From positions 1 through 35,371 of the forward strand of contig CAKZPG010000020.1 of NCBI GenBank assembly GCA_937138675.1: DNA of 35,371 nt, written 5' to 3'. The position numbers and the translations under genes were made by a program. The first letter of the stretch is position 1, and the number at the start of each line of letters is the position of its first letter. Under the pieces are notes generated by a model, which saw only the letters and a list, made by a program, of their open reading frames with translations, was not told the DNA's origin and did no database searches. Source of the DNA: an uncultured archaeon. GTDB lineage: Archaea; Halobacteriota; Halobacteria; Halobacteriales; Haloferacaceae. Of the stretch, positions 17,603-26,820 are shown piece by piece.

Positions 17603-18043
17603 ATGGAGATCTCTGCCCACCTTCGCTGTCTGTTCTCTGCGTCACTCGAACAGCGCGACGGCTCGTACGTCTTCGAGGTTCCGAAACATGAGATCGAACT
17701 CGGCGGCCTACAGGATGGCGAGACGTATCGTGTCGCTGTTCAAGCGGCGCCTACGACCAGCGCCCCCGACGACGCCGGCACTGACCTGGAGTCCGCAGAC
17801 ACCAGCGCCGACCCAGAGCCCACACAGACCCGGGAGAGCCCACCTGTCGACGCGGGCGAACAGCGCGCCGTCGAGATCGAAAGCATCGGCGACCAGGGCG
17901 ACGGTATCACCCGAGTCGAACGCGGGTTCGTCGTTATCGTCCCCGACACCGAACAGGGCGAGCGCGTCACCGTCGAAATCACAGATGTGCGTCAGAACGT
18001 CGCGTTCGCGGAGGTCGTAGAGCGACTGAGTTACTACGACTGA
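17603..18043 (+). CDS. TRAM-domain protein
   Basis: C-terminus VEIESIGDQGDGITRVERGFVVIVPDTEQGERVTVEITDVRQNVAFAEVVE is a TRAM domain. Confidence 0.9.
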   Translation: MEISAHLRCLFSASLEQRDGSYVFEVPKHEIELGGLQDGETYRVAVQAAPTTSAPDDAGTDLESADTSADPEPTQTRESPPVDAGEQRAVEIESIGDQGDGITRVERGFVVIVPDTEQGERVTVEITDVRQNVAFAEVVERLSYYD

Positions 18044-18294
18044 CACCCCCCGGTGTATGGTTCGGTCGCAGGGGGCCCCACCACTGTCGGAGGTGGCTTC
18101 ACAGGCAGCTCGGAGCCGACGTCGGGCAGATCGATGTTTGCGTGTACGCGCCATCGTTCACCCCTTGGCCAACCGTGATTCGAACCCGGTCGGATGTCGG
18201 GCCATCGGCCCCGAATAAAGCGCTCAGACACATCGCTGGGGCTGCTGAGACAGTGAGCATGCTGTGACGCTCTCAGACCACGACCCGTCGACGG

Positions 18295-19215
18295 TCAGTG
18301 GTTCCCGAGCTCTATGTGCTCGCGGTCGCCGCGGTCTGTCGGTGCGACGTTCGTGGCGATGATCTCGTCTACTTCGTCGCGATTGTCGGCGTCGCTGTTG
18401 ATACTCCGTGTCGCGCCCTCAATGTCGACGTAAAAGCCGGCATCGTCGTACATTTCGGCCATAATGCCGCTGTTGCTTAAAACGACGTGAACACCGTTCT
18501 GGGTGAGCTGCTGTGCGAGTTCCACCAGCCGCTGTTGGTCCTGCTGTCCGAAGCCCTCGGCACTGTAATCGGTGAACTGCGCCGTTGGACTCATTGGTTC
18601 GTAGGGCGGGTCGAAGTATACTAGGTCGCCCGCCGCAGCGTACTCGCGGATATACTCGAGATCCCGATTGAGTATCTCGGTGGATTCGAGCACAGACCCA
18701 GCCGATCGGATTTCGTCGCGTCTCACCCAGTCCGGGTTCGCGTATCGGCCGACGGGAACGTTGAACTCGCCGCTCTGATTCTCGCGATAGAGTCCGTTGT
18801 AGCACGTCCGATTGAGATAGAGCAACAGCGCGGCCTCGTCGAGACTGTCGAACGGCTCGTCGTTCGGACGGCGGTTGAACAACTCGCGTTGCTGGTAGTA
18901 GTAGTTCTCAACCCCCGTTTCCTTCCGGGTGGTATCGGCGAACGCTCGGCTGGTGTCCGGCTCGCTGTCGGGGTCGGCGAACGAGTCGAGTCGGTCGACC
19001 AGTGCGTCGGGCCGGTCACGGACCTGTCTGTAGAAGTTGACCAGCCGTGGATTCGTGTCGTTGATGCTCCCGGCTCCCGGTTCGAGGTCGAAGAACAGCG
19101 CCCCGCCGCCGAACATCGGCTCGTGATAGCGGTCGAACTTCGCAGGAAAGCGCGCGTACAGCTTGTCAAGCAGCTGGCGCTTCCCGCCGGCCCACTTCAG
19201 AACTGGATCGACCAT
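18295..19215 (-). CDS. D12-class (Dam-type) N6-adenine DNA methyltransferase
   Basis: VDPVLKWAGGKRQLLDKL, MFGGGALFFDLEPG, LVYFDPPYEP. Confidence 0.94.
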   Translation of the reverse strand: MVDPVLKWAGGKRQLLDKLYARFPAKFDRYHEPMFGGGALFFDLEPGAGSINDTNPRLVNFYRQVRDRPDALVDRLDSFADPDSEPDTSRAFADTTRKETGVENYYYQQRELFNRRPNDEPFDSLDEAALLLYLNRTCYNGLYRENQSGEFNVPVGRYANPDWVRRDEIRSAGSVLESTEILNRDLEYIREYAAAGDLVYFDPPYEPMSPTAQFTDYSAEGFGQQDQQRLVELAQQLTQNGVHVVLSNSGIMAEMYDDAGFYVDIEGATRSINSDADNRDEVDEIIATNVAPTDRGDREHIELGNH

Positions 19216-19537
19216 TCGTGGTAGTACGTTGCTTTGGCGTCGGGATTAAACCGTTCAGTTCGAGAGACCGTGCGCGGCGAGCGCTGATCCAACCCTGCGA
19301 GCGTGGTGTTCGGCCCGTTCGGTCGTGCCGACTGGCACAGACGACGGGACCGGGACGCGTCTACGACGCGCTGGCCGTCACGACGACCTCAGACCGCCGA
19401 GCGTGTCGACCACGGGTCCCACACGACCGCAGCGGCCGACACGGACATAGCCGGACAACACCCACGACGTCGCAGGCGCTAAGACAGATACGGCAGGTCA
19501 GTGCCCGGATGCCCGGCGCTCGTGTGGTCCGAACTAC

Positions 19538-20005
19538 TCAGACGGTGAGGAGTGCTGACGACCCTACCCACACGAGCACGACGAGCGCGGTCAGATAGAC
19601 CGCCGCCGACACGATCCAGTCTCGCACCACAGCCCGGACGCGCTGGCGCGGCAGCCCCACACGCGGCAGGACGACGCCGGTGAAGAAGCCGACCATCAAC
19701 ACGAGCATGAGCGCTACCGTCGTAAGGTACGCGACCGGCGACCGACCGAGCGCCGCCTCGGCGAACAGCAACCCCGTGACGAACAGCCCGCCGGTGAGCC
19801 ACCCGGCGGCGTAGTGGACGACCGTCGCCAGCAGGGTGGGCCCCTCACCGACCCGTCGAGACGTCAGCACCGCAGCGGCGACCGCTGGCGGGGTCCGACC
19901 TTCCGGTAGGCGGGCCATCGTCACGTCCATCGCCCCCGTCGCGATGATGGCAGCGAGAACGCCAACTACGATCCTGAGCGGCGGTACGAACGCCGATTCA
20001 ACCAT
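19538..20005 (-). CDS. Multi-pass membrane protein of unknown function
   Basis: MVESAFVPPLRIVVGVLAAIIATGAMDVTMARLPEGRTPP...; about four predicted TM helices by inspection. Confidence 0.7.
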   Translation of the reverse strand: MVESAFVPPLRIVVGVLAAIIATGAMDVTMARLPEGRTPPAVAAAVLTSRRVGEGPTLLATVVHYAAGWLTGGLFVTGLLFAEAALGRSPVAYLTTVALMLVLMVGFFTGVVLPRVGLPRQRVRAVVRDWIVSAAVYLTALVVLVWVGSSALLTV

Positions 20006-20543
20006 AGATGTGGTGTGGTCGGTGCCCACAGTTGGCAGTTGTTGTTTCCGCACGGGACGTTTCCACCCGCGGCCGGCGCTCTCCGTCCGCCGGCGATATC
20101 GCGCCCTTCCGGTGGAGGAGCAGTGCGACGCTGTCGGCAGGGGCTCGCGCTGCCGAGGGCGCGCGGCTCGCTCGGGCGGCGCGCCGAGGCTCTCCGTCCC
20201 ATATTCGACACTAAGATCGGCAGATACCGCGCTCTCTGAAGAATCTTCAGTTGCGGCCGCTCCGTCGTCTCGGTCAGCCTCTGGCACGATGCGCTGGCGG
20301 GCGCGCAGACCTGGGAACGACTCCTTGTCCCTGCGTTACACAGGTTGACCGCTCGCGCTCGGGCTTGCCGTCTCCCCACAGCCACATACGTATCCCGCCG
20401 TTAGAAAGTGTACACGTGGCGACGGCCGCATCTCCGACCACGCACCGGCCAGCAGCCGTGGCGACGGCTGGCGAGCGAGCCCGACGGGTGACGCACCTGC
20501 CCGGCGGTCGGCTTCCACTTCAGGCGCGGGCCGGTGGGCGAGC

Positions 20544-21020
20544 GTGACACCGGCCGGGCACCTCGCGGCGGCGGTGGTCGCGAGCGACTATCTCGACTAC
20601 GACTGGCGGGCGACGGCGCTCTGTCTCGTCGGCGCAGTCGTCCCGGACCTCGTCGACAAGACGGCGTGGCGGCTCGGACTTGCCGAGACGGGGCACACCC
20701 TCGCACACTCCGTCGTCACGCTCACGCTGGTGGTCGTCGTCGTCACCGCGGTTGACACGGCCCGCCCGCTCCGACCGGTGCTGCCGGGCTACGCCGCACA
20801 CATCGTCGCCGATATCGGCGTCGCGTATCCTCGGTTCGTCGTCAACTACGCGTGGCCGCTTCTCGCACAACGACCGACACCTGACGTCTCGCCGGTCGGC
20901 TACTGGCTGCGATACGCAGCGAGCGCGCCCGGAGTCGCCGAGATGGGTATCATCGCCGTCGGGGCCGTCGTCATCGCGCGTCGGGGCCGTGGCTGTGACG
21001 ACTCGGACGACACCCTATGA
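20544..21020 (+). CDS. Membrane-bound metal-dependent hydrolase-like (DUF457/YdjM) protein
   Basis: VTPAGHLAAAVVASDYLDYDWRATALCLVGAVVPDLVDKTAWRLGLAETGHTLAHSVV. Confidence 0.75.
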   Translation: MTPAGHLAAAVVASDYLDYDWRATALCLVGAVVPDLVDKTAWRLGLAETGHTLAHSVVTLTLVVVVVTAVDTARPLRPVLPGYAAHIVADIGVAYPRFVVNYAWPLLAQRPTPDVSPVGYWLRYAASAPGVAEMGIIAVGAVVIARRGRGCDDSDDTL

Positions 21021-21317
21021 ACTGACACGCCAGCGAGGGCTGACCGCTACCGCGAGAGTGAGCCAGAGATCGGATATCGGAGATCGGACACGCCGAGTCA
21101 AGCGTCCGACGAGTCCCGGTCGGCGGACACCACCGGTCGAGTCGGGGGCCGACCGGTGCCTCGCAGACGGGGTCGACACGAGCGTGCGTCGGGTCGCGCT
21201 ACCCCACGAACTCGGTGCTGGTCGACCACGTTGGGGAACGCGTCGCAGCCGTCGAATGCGAACGGCGGCACCAGCAACGAAGCTCGAACGCCGGTTTCAG
21301 CCGGCTTGGCACCACCC

Positions 21318-22286
21318 ATGACCGCGCGTGCCCGACCGAAGGGTCAATACGACCGTCGGCAAAACAACCGACGAGTGACGCGAGCGCCAGTGACCGTTCT
21401 TCTCCCGACGGTGCGGTGGACCGACGCCTGTGACGAGGTCGCGGCACAGCTCGGCTCCGACGACGAGCTGTTGATCCTCCACGACCACGAGACGGACGCT
21501 GTCGCCGACCACGAGCCAGGGCCAGAGGGGGTTAGATTCGTCGCCGCCGGCAGTCCCGTTGGCTGCTCCGGGAAGGCGAACGCCATCGCCGCGGGGGTAC
21601 AATCGGCGACGACCGACCGGCTCGTCTTGACCGACGACGACTTCCACCACCCGCCGACCTGGCTAGCGACGATGCAGGCCGACTACGAGCGACACGGGCC
21701 GGTGACCGAGCTCCCCCTGTTCGTCGGGCGAGACCCGCTCGCGGTCCTGCTGGAGCCGCTGTACCTCGTAGCGGTCGTCGCTGGGCTCTACGCCGGCAGA
21801 TATCCCTGGGGTGGCGCTGTCATCTTCGACCGCTCGGATCTTGAACTGGCAGCGTTTCTCACGGAGTTGACCCAGACCGTGAGCGACGACGGGCTGCTCG
21901 GCGAGCACGTTGAGACGACTGCCGTGCGCCGGTTCCGTCGCGTCCCGGTTGGCGGGCGACTCCACCAGTCGGTGGAGCGACACGTCCGGTTCACGCAGAT
22001 CGCGTTCGCCCACAACCCGGTGACGACAGCGGTGGGGACCGTTGGACTGTTCGCGCTCGGGGTCGGCTGTCTCGTCGCTCCGCTGCTAGCAGCGCTCGTG
22101 ACCGGCGGCGCGGCCGCACTGTTCATCTGGGCCGACGAGCCACGGTGGTCGGCAGGACTGGCCGTGCCCGTGGCACTGCTGATAATGCCGCTCGCGGTCT
22201 ACGCACTTGCCCGCTCCGAGTTCACCTGGGCCGGTCGCCGGTACCGATGGCGGAGCAAATTCAATGTCCAGGTTGTCGATGAGTGA
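21318..22286 (+). CDS. Membrane-associated family 2 glycosyltransferase
   Basis: VTVLLPTVRWTDACDEVAAQL...GCSGKANAIAAGVQSATTDRLVLTDDDFHHPPTWLATM; C-terminal TM helices. Confidence 0.85.
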   Translation: MTARARPKGQYDRRQNNRRVTRAPVTVLLPTVRWTDACDEVAAQLGSDDELLILHDHETDAVADHEPGPEGVRFVAAGSPVGCSGKANAIAAGVQSATTDRLVLTDDDFHHPPTWLATMQADYERHGPVTELPLFVGRDPLAVLLEPLYLVAVVAGLYAGRYPWGGAVIFDRSDLELAAFLTELTQTVSDDGLLGEHVETTAVRRFRRVPVGGRLHQSVERHVRFTQIAFAHNPVTTAVGTVGLFALGVGCLVAPLLAALVTGGAAALFIWADEPRWSAGLAVPVALLIMPLAVYALARSEFTWAGRRYRWRSKFNVQVVDE

Positions 22287-22575
22287 CCGACGATGGCGTG
22301 GGTTCGCTCGCGCCACGACTCACTCTCGAGACACAGACGATCTTCGGGTCGAAGCGCGGCTGGTCGACGGACGCCGAATGGCACACGTGTACCTCCGAGA
22401 CGGCGATGGCGGAGATGTAGAGCAGCTTCAACCGGGAGACCGCGTGGCTGACCAACGCACGGCCGACGCTACCGGACCGTGCCCCATCGTCGGCGGGATG
22501 TCAGCCAAGCCACGAACACCACGCGAGCAGACCGACGTGCGGACCGGTCCCAGCGGTGTCGGGCCTTGTCGATAG
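22279..22575 (+). CDS. Hypothetical protein overlapping the end of the glycosyltransferase gene (ATGAGTGA)
   Basis: MSDRRWRGFARATTHSRDTDDLRVEARLVDGRRMAHVYLRDGDGGDVEQLQPGDRVADQ... Confidence 0.35.
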   Translation: MSDRRWRGFARATTHSRDTDDLRVEARLVDGRRMAHVYLRDGDGGDVEQLQPGDRVADQRTADATGPCPIVGGMSAKPRTPREQTDVRTGPSGVGPCR

Positions 22576-22604
22576 CGCCGTCTCTTCGTCCTCGCTCATC
22601 TGGC

Positions 22605-23150
22605 TCACGGCGACCGGATAGCAAGCGCGGCCTCACAAACACACGGCTGCCCACACTTCGGACACAGTCCGTCGGTGTGGCCAGCAATCGAATGCGCGTG
22701 GACGACCTCGTAGTCGTGTGTCTGCAAGAGCCGAGCCGGCGAATCGCCCCCTCCGTGGAACCACGCGTCAACGACGAACACGTCGACACCGTTGCGCTCG
22801 CCGAGTTCATGTAAGTGGCTGAGCAGTCGGCTCCCGATGCCTTCGCCGGTGTGTGCCGGCGCTACGTAGCCCGCGTGGATATGTCCGTACCGCGCCGCGT
22901 CCGGCACCGGGTCAAGCGTGTCAACGAGGTACATCGCCTCGCGGAGCTGTGCCGGGGTCGTGTACGTAGTTAGCGCCATGACGCCGAGTGGGCCACCGCT
23001 CCGCTCTGCGACGCGGACGAACGTTCCCTTCCGCTCGTCGTTCGTCGGGACATCGTACGACCACCCGTCGGCGAAGTGTGCCGTGATGATCGACTCGACC
23101 GGCTCCCGGTCAACCGCCGTCAGCGGTCGGATCGTCAGCATCTGTCTCAT
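22605..23150 (-). CDS. GNAT family N-acetyltransferase with C-terminal cysteine-rich tail
   Basis: MLTIRPLTAVDREPVESIITAHFADGW...HIHAGYVAPAHTGEGIGSRLLSHLHELGERNGVDVFVVDAWF; tail CPKCGQPCVCE. Confidence 0.85.
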   Translation of the reverse strand: MRQMLTIRPLTAVDREPVESIITAHFADGWSYDVPTNDERKGTFVRVAERSGGPLGVMALTTYTTPAQLREAMYLVDTLDPVPDAARYGHIHAGYVAPAHTGEGIGSRLLSHLHELGERNGVDVFVVDAWFHGGGDSPARLLQTHDYEVVHAHSIAGHTDGLCPKCGQPCVCEAALAIRSP

Positions 23151-23790
23151 CAACAGGCGCGGTCGAACATGTGACTGGCTCTTCGCTGGCGGGGGGCGGT
23201 CTTGTCCTGCCGCGGTCAAGCTTGGCACGCTTGACGCTCAGGTCAGTCGTGGCTTCCGGGCCGTCCGCCGAGTCCACTTGAGTCGCTCCCGAACCGCCTC
23301 CGTTGTATCGCCGTCCTACGTCGCGAGCTACCGCGCCGAGTGGACTGTGTCGAGGCACAATTCCTGGCCCGGCGAGATACGCGACCGTCTCGGCATTGAC
23401 TGTGCGAGTGGCCTGCTCTGTCTCGTCGAACGCCCCGTCGTGGCGCACGGCGCGCGCCGACTCGCGACGGAGCGTGCCCGCCATCGCGCCCGGGTCACGG
23501 CGCTGCACGGGTCCGGGTTCGTTCGCGACCCGCCACTCCGGGCCGTGGTCGACCTGCTGGTCGGCGACGATCAAGCCACAGTCTGTACAGACGGTCTCGG
23601 CCACGTTCGTGATCACCTGCCCGTGGCACTCCGGGCAGCTACTGGTCGTCCTTCCACCGTCAGCCGTCGACTCGTCTTCGTCGAACGTTCGGTCGTACGT
23701 GCGATGGCGCTCGTCGTTCGGCGAGACGTCGGACGACCACCCGGTGGCGGTGTGTGCCGTGACGACCGACTCACTGCGGAGGCACGACAC
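23110..23790 (-). pseudogene. Mosaic ORF: GNAT fragment + TFB zinc ribbon + decayed ArdC-like peptidase
   Basis: ESVVTAHTATGWSSDVSPNDERHRTY matches the neighbouring GNAT; CPECHGQVITNVAETVCTDCGLIVADQQVDHGPEWR matches the TFB N-terminus; VQRRDPGAMAGTLRRESARAVRHDGAFDETEQATRTVNAETVAYLAG matches the ORF at 32950-33342. Confidence 0.7.
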
Positions 23791-23801
23791 CGCCCTGTCG
23801 C

Positions 23802-25409
23802 TCAGTCGGAGTCAACATCCGAGGCCGCAAACGACGCTATCGACGCCTGTTCGTTGGGATCTGTTTCGGTGGTCTGCTCGTGTCTCTCGAGGGGCTGTGA
23901 CCGCGAGGACAGCGACGCCCGACGGGCAACCACTGGATCCTCGAGTGCGGCGAGCGCGTCCGGTTTGAGCCGCTCGTACGTTGCCATCGCGTGCTCGCGG
24001 GCGGCCTCGTACTCGACGACCGGGTACGGATAGTCCTCGCCGATGACGACGCCGGACTCCTCTTGGACGTGAAGCGGCGTCTTTTCGGGCCGGTCGAGGT
24101 GCTTGACAGGTAGCGGGCGAAGCTCGGGGACGTACCGTCTGATGTACGCCCCCTCGGGATCGTTGTCCCGGACCTGCTTAATCGGGTTGTAGATCCGCAT
24201 CAGGTTCGTTCCGACGGCGCCCGCTTGTGACTGCCACTGTGTGTAGTTGATCGCCGGATCCGAGTCAACGAGATGGTAGTGATAGAAGTCCGCACCGATG
24301 CGCCAGGGCTGCTGGAAGAGGTCGGCAAAGACGCTCGCACACATCGCGCGCATCCGGAAGTTGAGCCACCCGGTCTCAGTCAGACATCGTATCGAGGCGT
24401 CAACCATCGGAAAGCCCGTCTCACCACGTTTCCACGCCCTGACCAGGTCGGGGTCGTGACTCTCTTGACGGAGTCCCTGCATCACCGGGTTGACCGCCGT
24501 CGTCATCCACCCGCTCCAGTCTTCGAGTTTCTGGTGATAGTGTTTGTTCCAGAACAGTCGCGCGACGAACATCTCCCTGCCGGCGCTATCGGGGGCGTTC
24601 TCCTGGACGTACTGATACACTTCCCGGACCGACAGCGACCCGAATCGCAGGTACGGCGAGAGCTGGCTCGTTCCGGTCCGGGCGTCGGTCGGTGCGGAGA
24701 TGTTACCGGGATAGGCCTCGATACTCTCGACGAACGCCCGGAGTTTTCGGACGCCGGGGCCCCGTCCGCCGTCGGGGATGTTCGACTTTGTCGGCTCGAT
24801 ATCGTACCCGTCCTCGATCGCCTTGATCGTGACCTGCTCGTCGAGCGACTGGACGGCGACCGTCTCGGGGTCCCACGTCGGCGGGTCGGCCTCGAACCAT
24901 GTCTCGACGTTGTCACTCCAGTCCTCGCGGGGCCAAGACTGGTTTCTGACGAGCCCGTCGCCGTCGACGAACACCGTATCACACCGTGCCGCGGCCCGGT
25001 CGTCCCGCTCTGCGCCGTAGGACGCCGTGGGGTCGGCGGTCGCGACGACGTCCCACCCAGCATCGTGGAGCCCGGCGAGGACCTCGACCGCGTCGCCGTG
25101 GGCGAAGCTGAGACTCCCACCGACCGCCTTGTAGAGACGCCGAAGGCTCGCGAGCGAGTCGTGGAGGACCTGGATCCGGGCGTCGCAGGCAAGCCCGTCG
25201 GGCCCGTAGAACCCGGGGTCGAAGACGAACACCGGCAGGACCGTGTCGTACTCCCGGGCGGCGTAGGCGAGCGCGGGATGGTCGGTCACCCGCAGGTTGC
25301 GGCGGTGCCAGAGCACACACCCCGTTCCGTCGGGCGGGGCGGGAGCGGCCTCGGCCGCGGGAACGGTTGGCATCGCCGGGGTGGACACGATAGGTCGTAC
25401 TGCCTCCAC
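23802..25409 (-). CDS. Cryptochrome/DNA photolyase family protein (CPD photolyase-like)
   Basis: CVLWHRRNLRVTDHPALAYA; TGFPMVDASIRCLTETGWLNFRMRAMCASVFADLFQQPWRIGADFYHYHLVDSDPAINYTQWQ. Confidence 0.95.
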   Translation of the reverse strand: MEAVRPIVSTPAMPTVPAAEAAPAPPDGTGCVLWHRRNLRVTDHPALAYAAREYDTVLPVFVFDPGFYGPDGLACDARIQVLHDSLASLRRLYKAVGGSLSFAHGDAVEVLAGLHDAGWDVVATADPTASYGAERDDRAAARCDTVFVDGDGLVRNQSWPREDWSDNVETWFEADPPTWDPETVAVQSLDEQVTIKAIEDGYDIEPTKSNIPDGGRGPGVRKLRAFVESIEAYPGNISAPTDARTGTSQLSPYLRFGSLSVREVYQYVQENAPDSAGREMFVARLFWNKHYHQKLEDWSGWMTTAVNPVMQGLRQESHDPDLVRAWKRGETGFPMVDASIRCLTETGWLNFRMRAMCASVFADLFQQPWRIGADFYHYHLVDSDPAINYTQWQSQAGAVGTNLMRIYNPIKQVRDNDPEGAYIRRYVPELRPLPVKHLDRPEKTPLHVQEESGVVIGEDYPYPVVEYEAAREHAMATYERLKPDALAALEDPVVARRASLSSRSQPLERHEQTTETDPNEQASIASFAASDVDSD

Positions 25410-25457
25410 TCAAAAAACCGTTCCCGTCCGGTGGATGGGTCTGATTCCGGCGACTCT

Positions 25458-25494
25458 TGACATCCTCTTCTGTCTGAAAGCGAAGGAATCCCAC
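25458..25494 (-). repeat. Orphan IS200/IS605-type end, minus orientation
   Basis: tgacatcctcttctgtctgaaagcgaaggaatcccac; same TGACATCCTC-hairpin-TCCCAC layout as the tnpB-linked end at 34624. Confidence 0.65.
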
Positions 25495-25590
25495 GGCACC
25501 GCACCACTGGGTTGGGATATTATGGGGTACAACCGACCTGTTCGCTCGGTGCGAAACGCCCCGAGGTTTGAGTTAGCTGAATGTAGGCAC

Positions 25591-25643
25591 GAAGCCCCAC
25601 CCTCAGCGAGGCCGTCAGGCCGAGCAGGGTGGGGTAGTTCACG
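25591..25643 (+). repeat. Orphan IS200/IS605-type end with long hairpin, plus orientation
   Basis: gaagccccaccct-cagcgaggccgtcaggccgagc-agggtggggtagttcacg; CCCCACCCT/AGGGTGGGG stem with nested GGCC stem. Confidence 0.65.
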
Positions 25644-25878
25644 TCCGTTCATGCTGAGCAACACACGCCTCGCCGGGACAGTCGACGTGTGCATCACGCT
25701 GTCCGCCCTCTACAGGAGGTAGAGGCGAGTGCCTCGGGCCGTGCCCTCAAGATATTTCACGAGCAACGCAGGTCGTCCTCAAGCCCAGACGACCGGCTCT
25801 CACGGCACCGTTATGAGGGAGTACGACCTGTAATCGATAATTCCGATTTCAACTCCGACGTGGATTCTGACCGGGGCA

Positions 25879-26742
25879 GTGGCCGTCTGTGCCCGGGCAG
25901 TTATGGGCCCGTATCAGAAGCGGCTGCTCGGGACCGCGTCGGAGTCCGAGGTGTTGTTCGTCAGAGACACCGTCGCGCTCGGACTGTTCCTGCCGGTGGT
26001 CGTCTGGACCGCGTTGCAGTCTGGATTCGCAGGGACACCACGAGGCGTCGTCGCGATGGTTCTGACGGGCGCGCTGAACGTTGTCGGTGCGTTCATGATC
26101 TTTGCGGCGCTCGCGCGAGAAGATGCGTCGGTCGTGCTCCCGCTGACGTCCTTGTCGCCGGTCGTCACCTCACTCATCGAGCCCCTGTTGCGTGACACAG
26201 CCGTGACGCCACTCGTGGTCGCGGGAGCGATACTGAGCGCCTGCGGGGCTGCGGTGGTGAACTCCAAGCAAAACACCCTCCGAAGCGTCGTCACCGGCTC
26301 GGACACGACCGCGGTCGTGCTGGCGGTATCGGTGAATCTCGTCTTCGGGGTGACGTCTACCCTCGACGGCATCGCGACCGCGAGCGTCAATCCGCTGTAT
26401 GTCTCGGCGGTTATTGTCTTGTTTGTCGGGGTCGGGAGTGCGGGTCGACTGTTGCGAGGCGGGGCTCTCACCGAGGCGTCTCAGCGCGGGCGGCTTCTGG
26501 CGCTGTATCTGAAGGACAAGGGCGCTCTCGGCGTGCTCCAGTTCGGCGGTCTCACGGCGACGCTGTTCACCTTCGGGACGGCCCCGAGTGCGACCCAGGC
26601 CTCGATCCTGTTTCGCTCAAGCATCGTACTCGTCGTGATCATCAGTAGCGTCGGACTACAGGAGGGGTATCTTCGGCGACGGACCGTCGGAGCGATCTTG
26701 ATCGCCCTCGGGGTCGGGCTCGGTGTTACTGGGAATCAATGA
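25879..26742 (+). CDS. EamA/DMT family transporter
   Basis: Ten hydrophobic segments; duplicated EamA pattern, MIFAALAREDASVVLPLTSLSPVVTSLIEPLLRD...; the start may be slightly upstream. Confidence 0.85.
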   Translation: MAVCARAVMGPYQKRLLGTASESEVLFVRDTVALGLFLPVVVWTALQSGFAGTPRGVVAMVLTGALNVVGAFMIFAALAREDASVVLPLTSLSPVVTSLIEPLLRDTAVTPLVVAGAILSACGAAVVNSKQNTLRSVVTGSDTTAVVLAVSVNLVFGVTSTLDGIATASVNPLYVSAVIVLFVGVGSAGRLLRGGALTEASQRGRLLALYLKDKGALGVLQFGGLTATLFTFGTAPSATQASILFRSSIVLVVIISSVGLQEGYLRRRTVGAILIALGVGLGVTGNQ

Positions 26743-26820
26743 GAAAGCCTTGCGCATTAGCGCTGGGAGGATTTTAACTCACGGGTGGACTGTACGGGCG
26801 TGAGCCCTACCGACCCGACG

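Noticed and set aside
21060-21090. agatcggatatcggagatcgga short tandem-like words
   Set aside because: Too short and imperfect, no clear partner sites or gene context.
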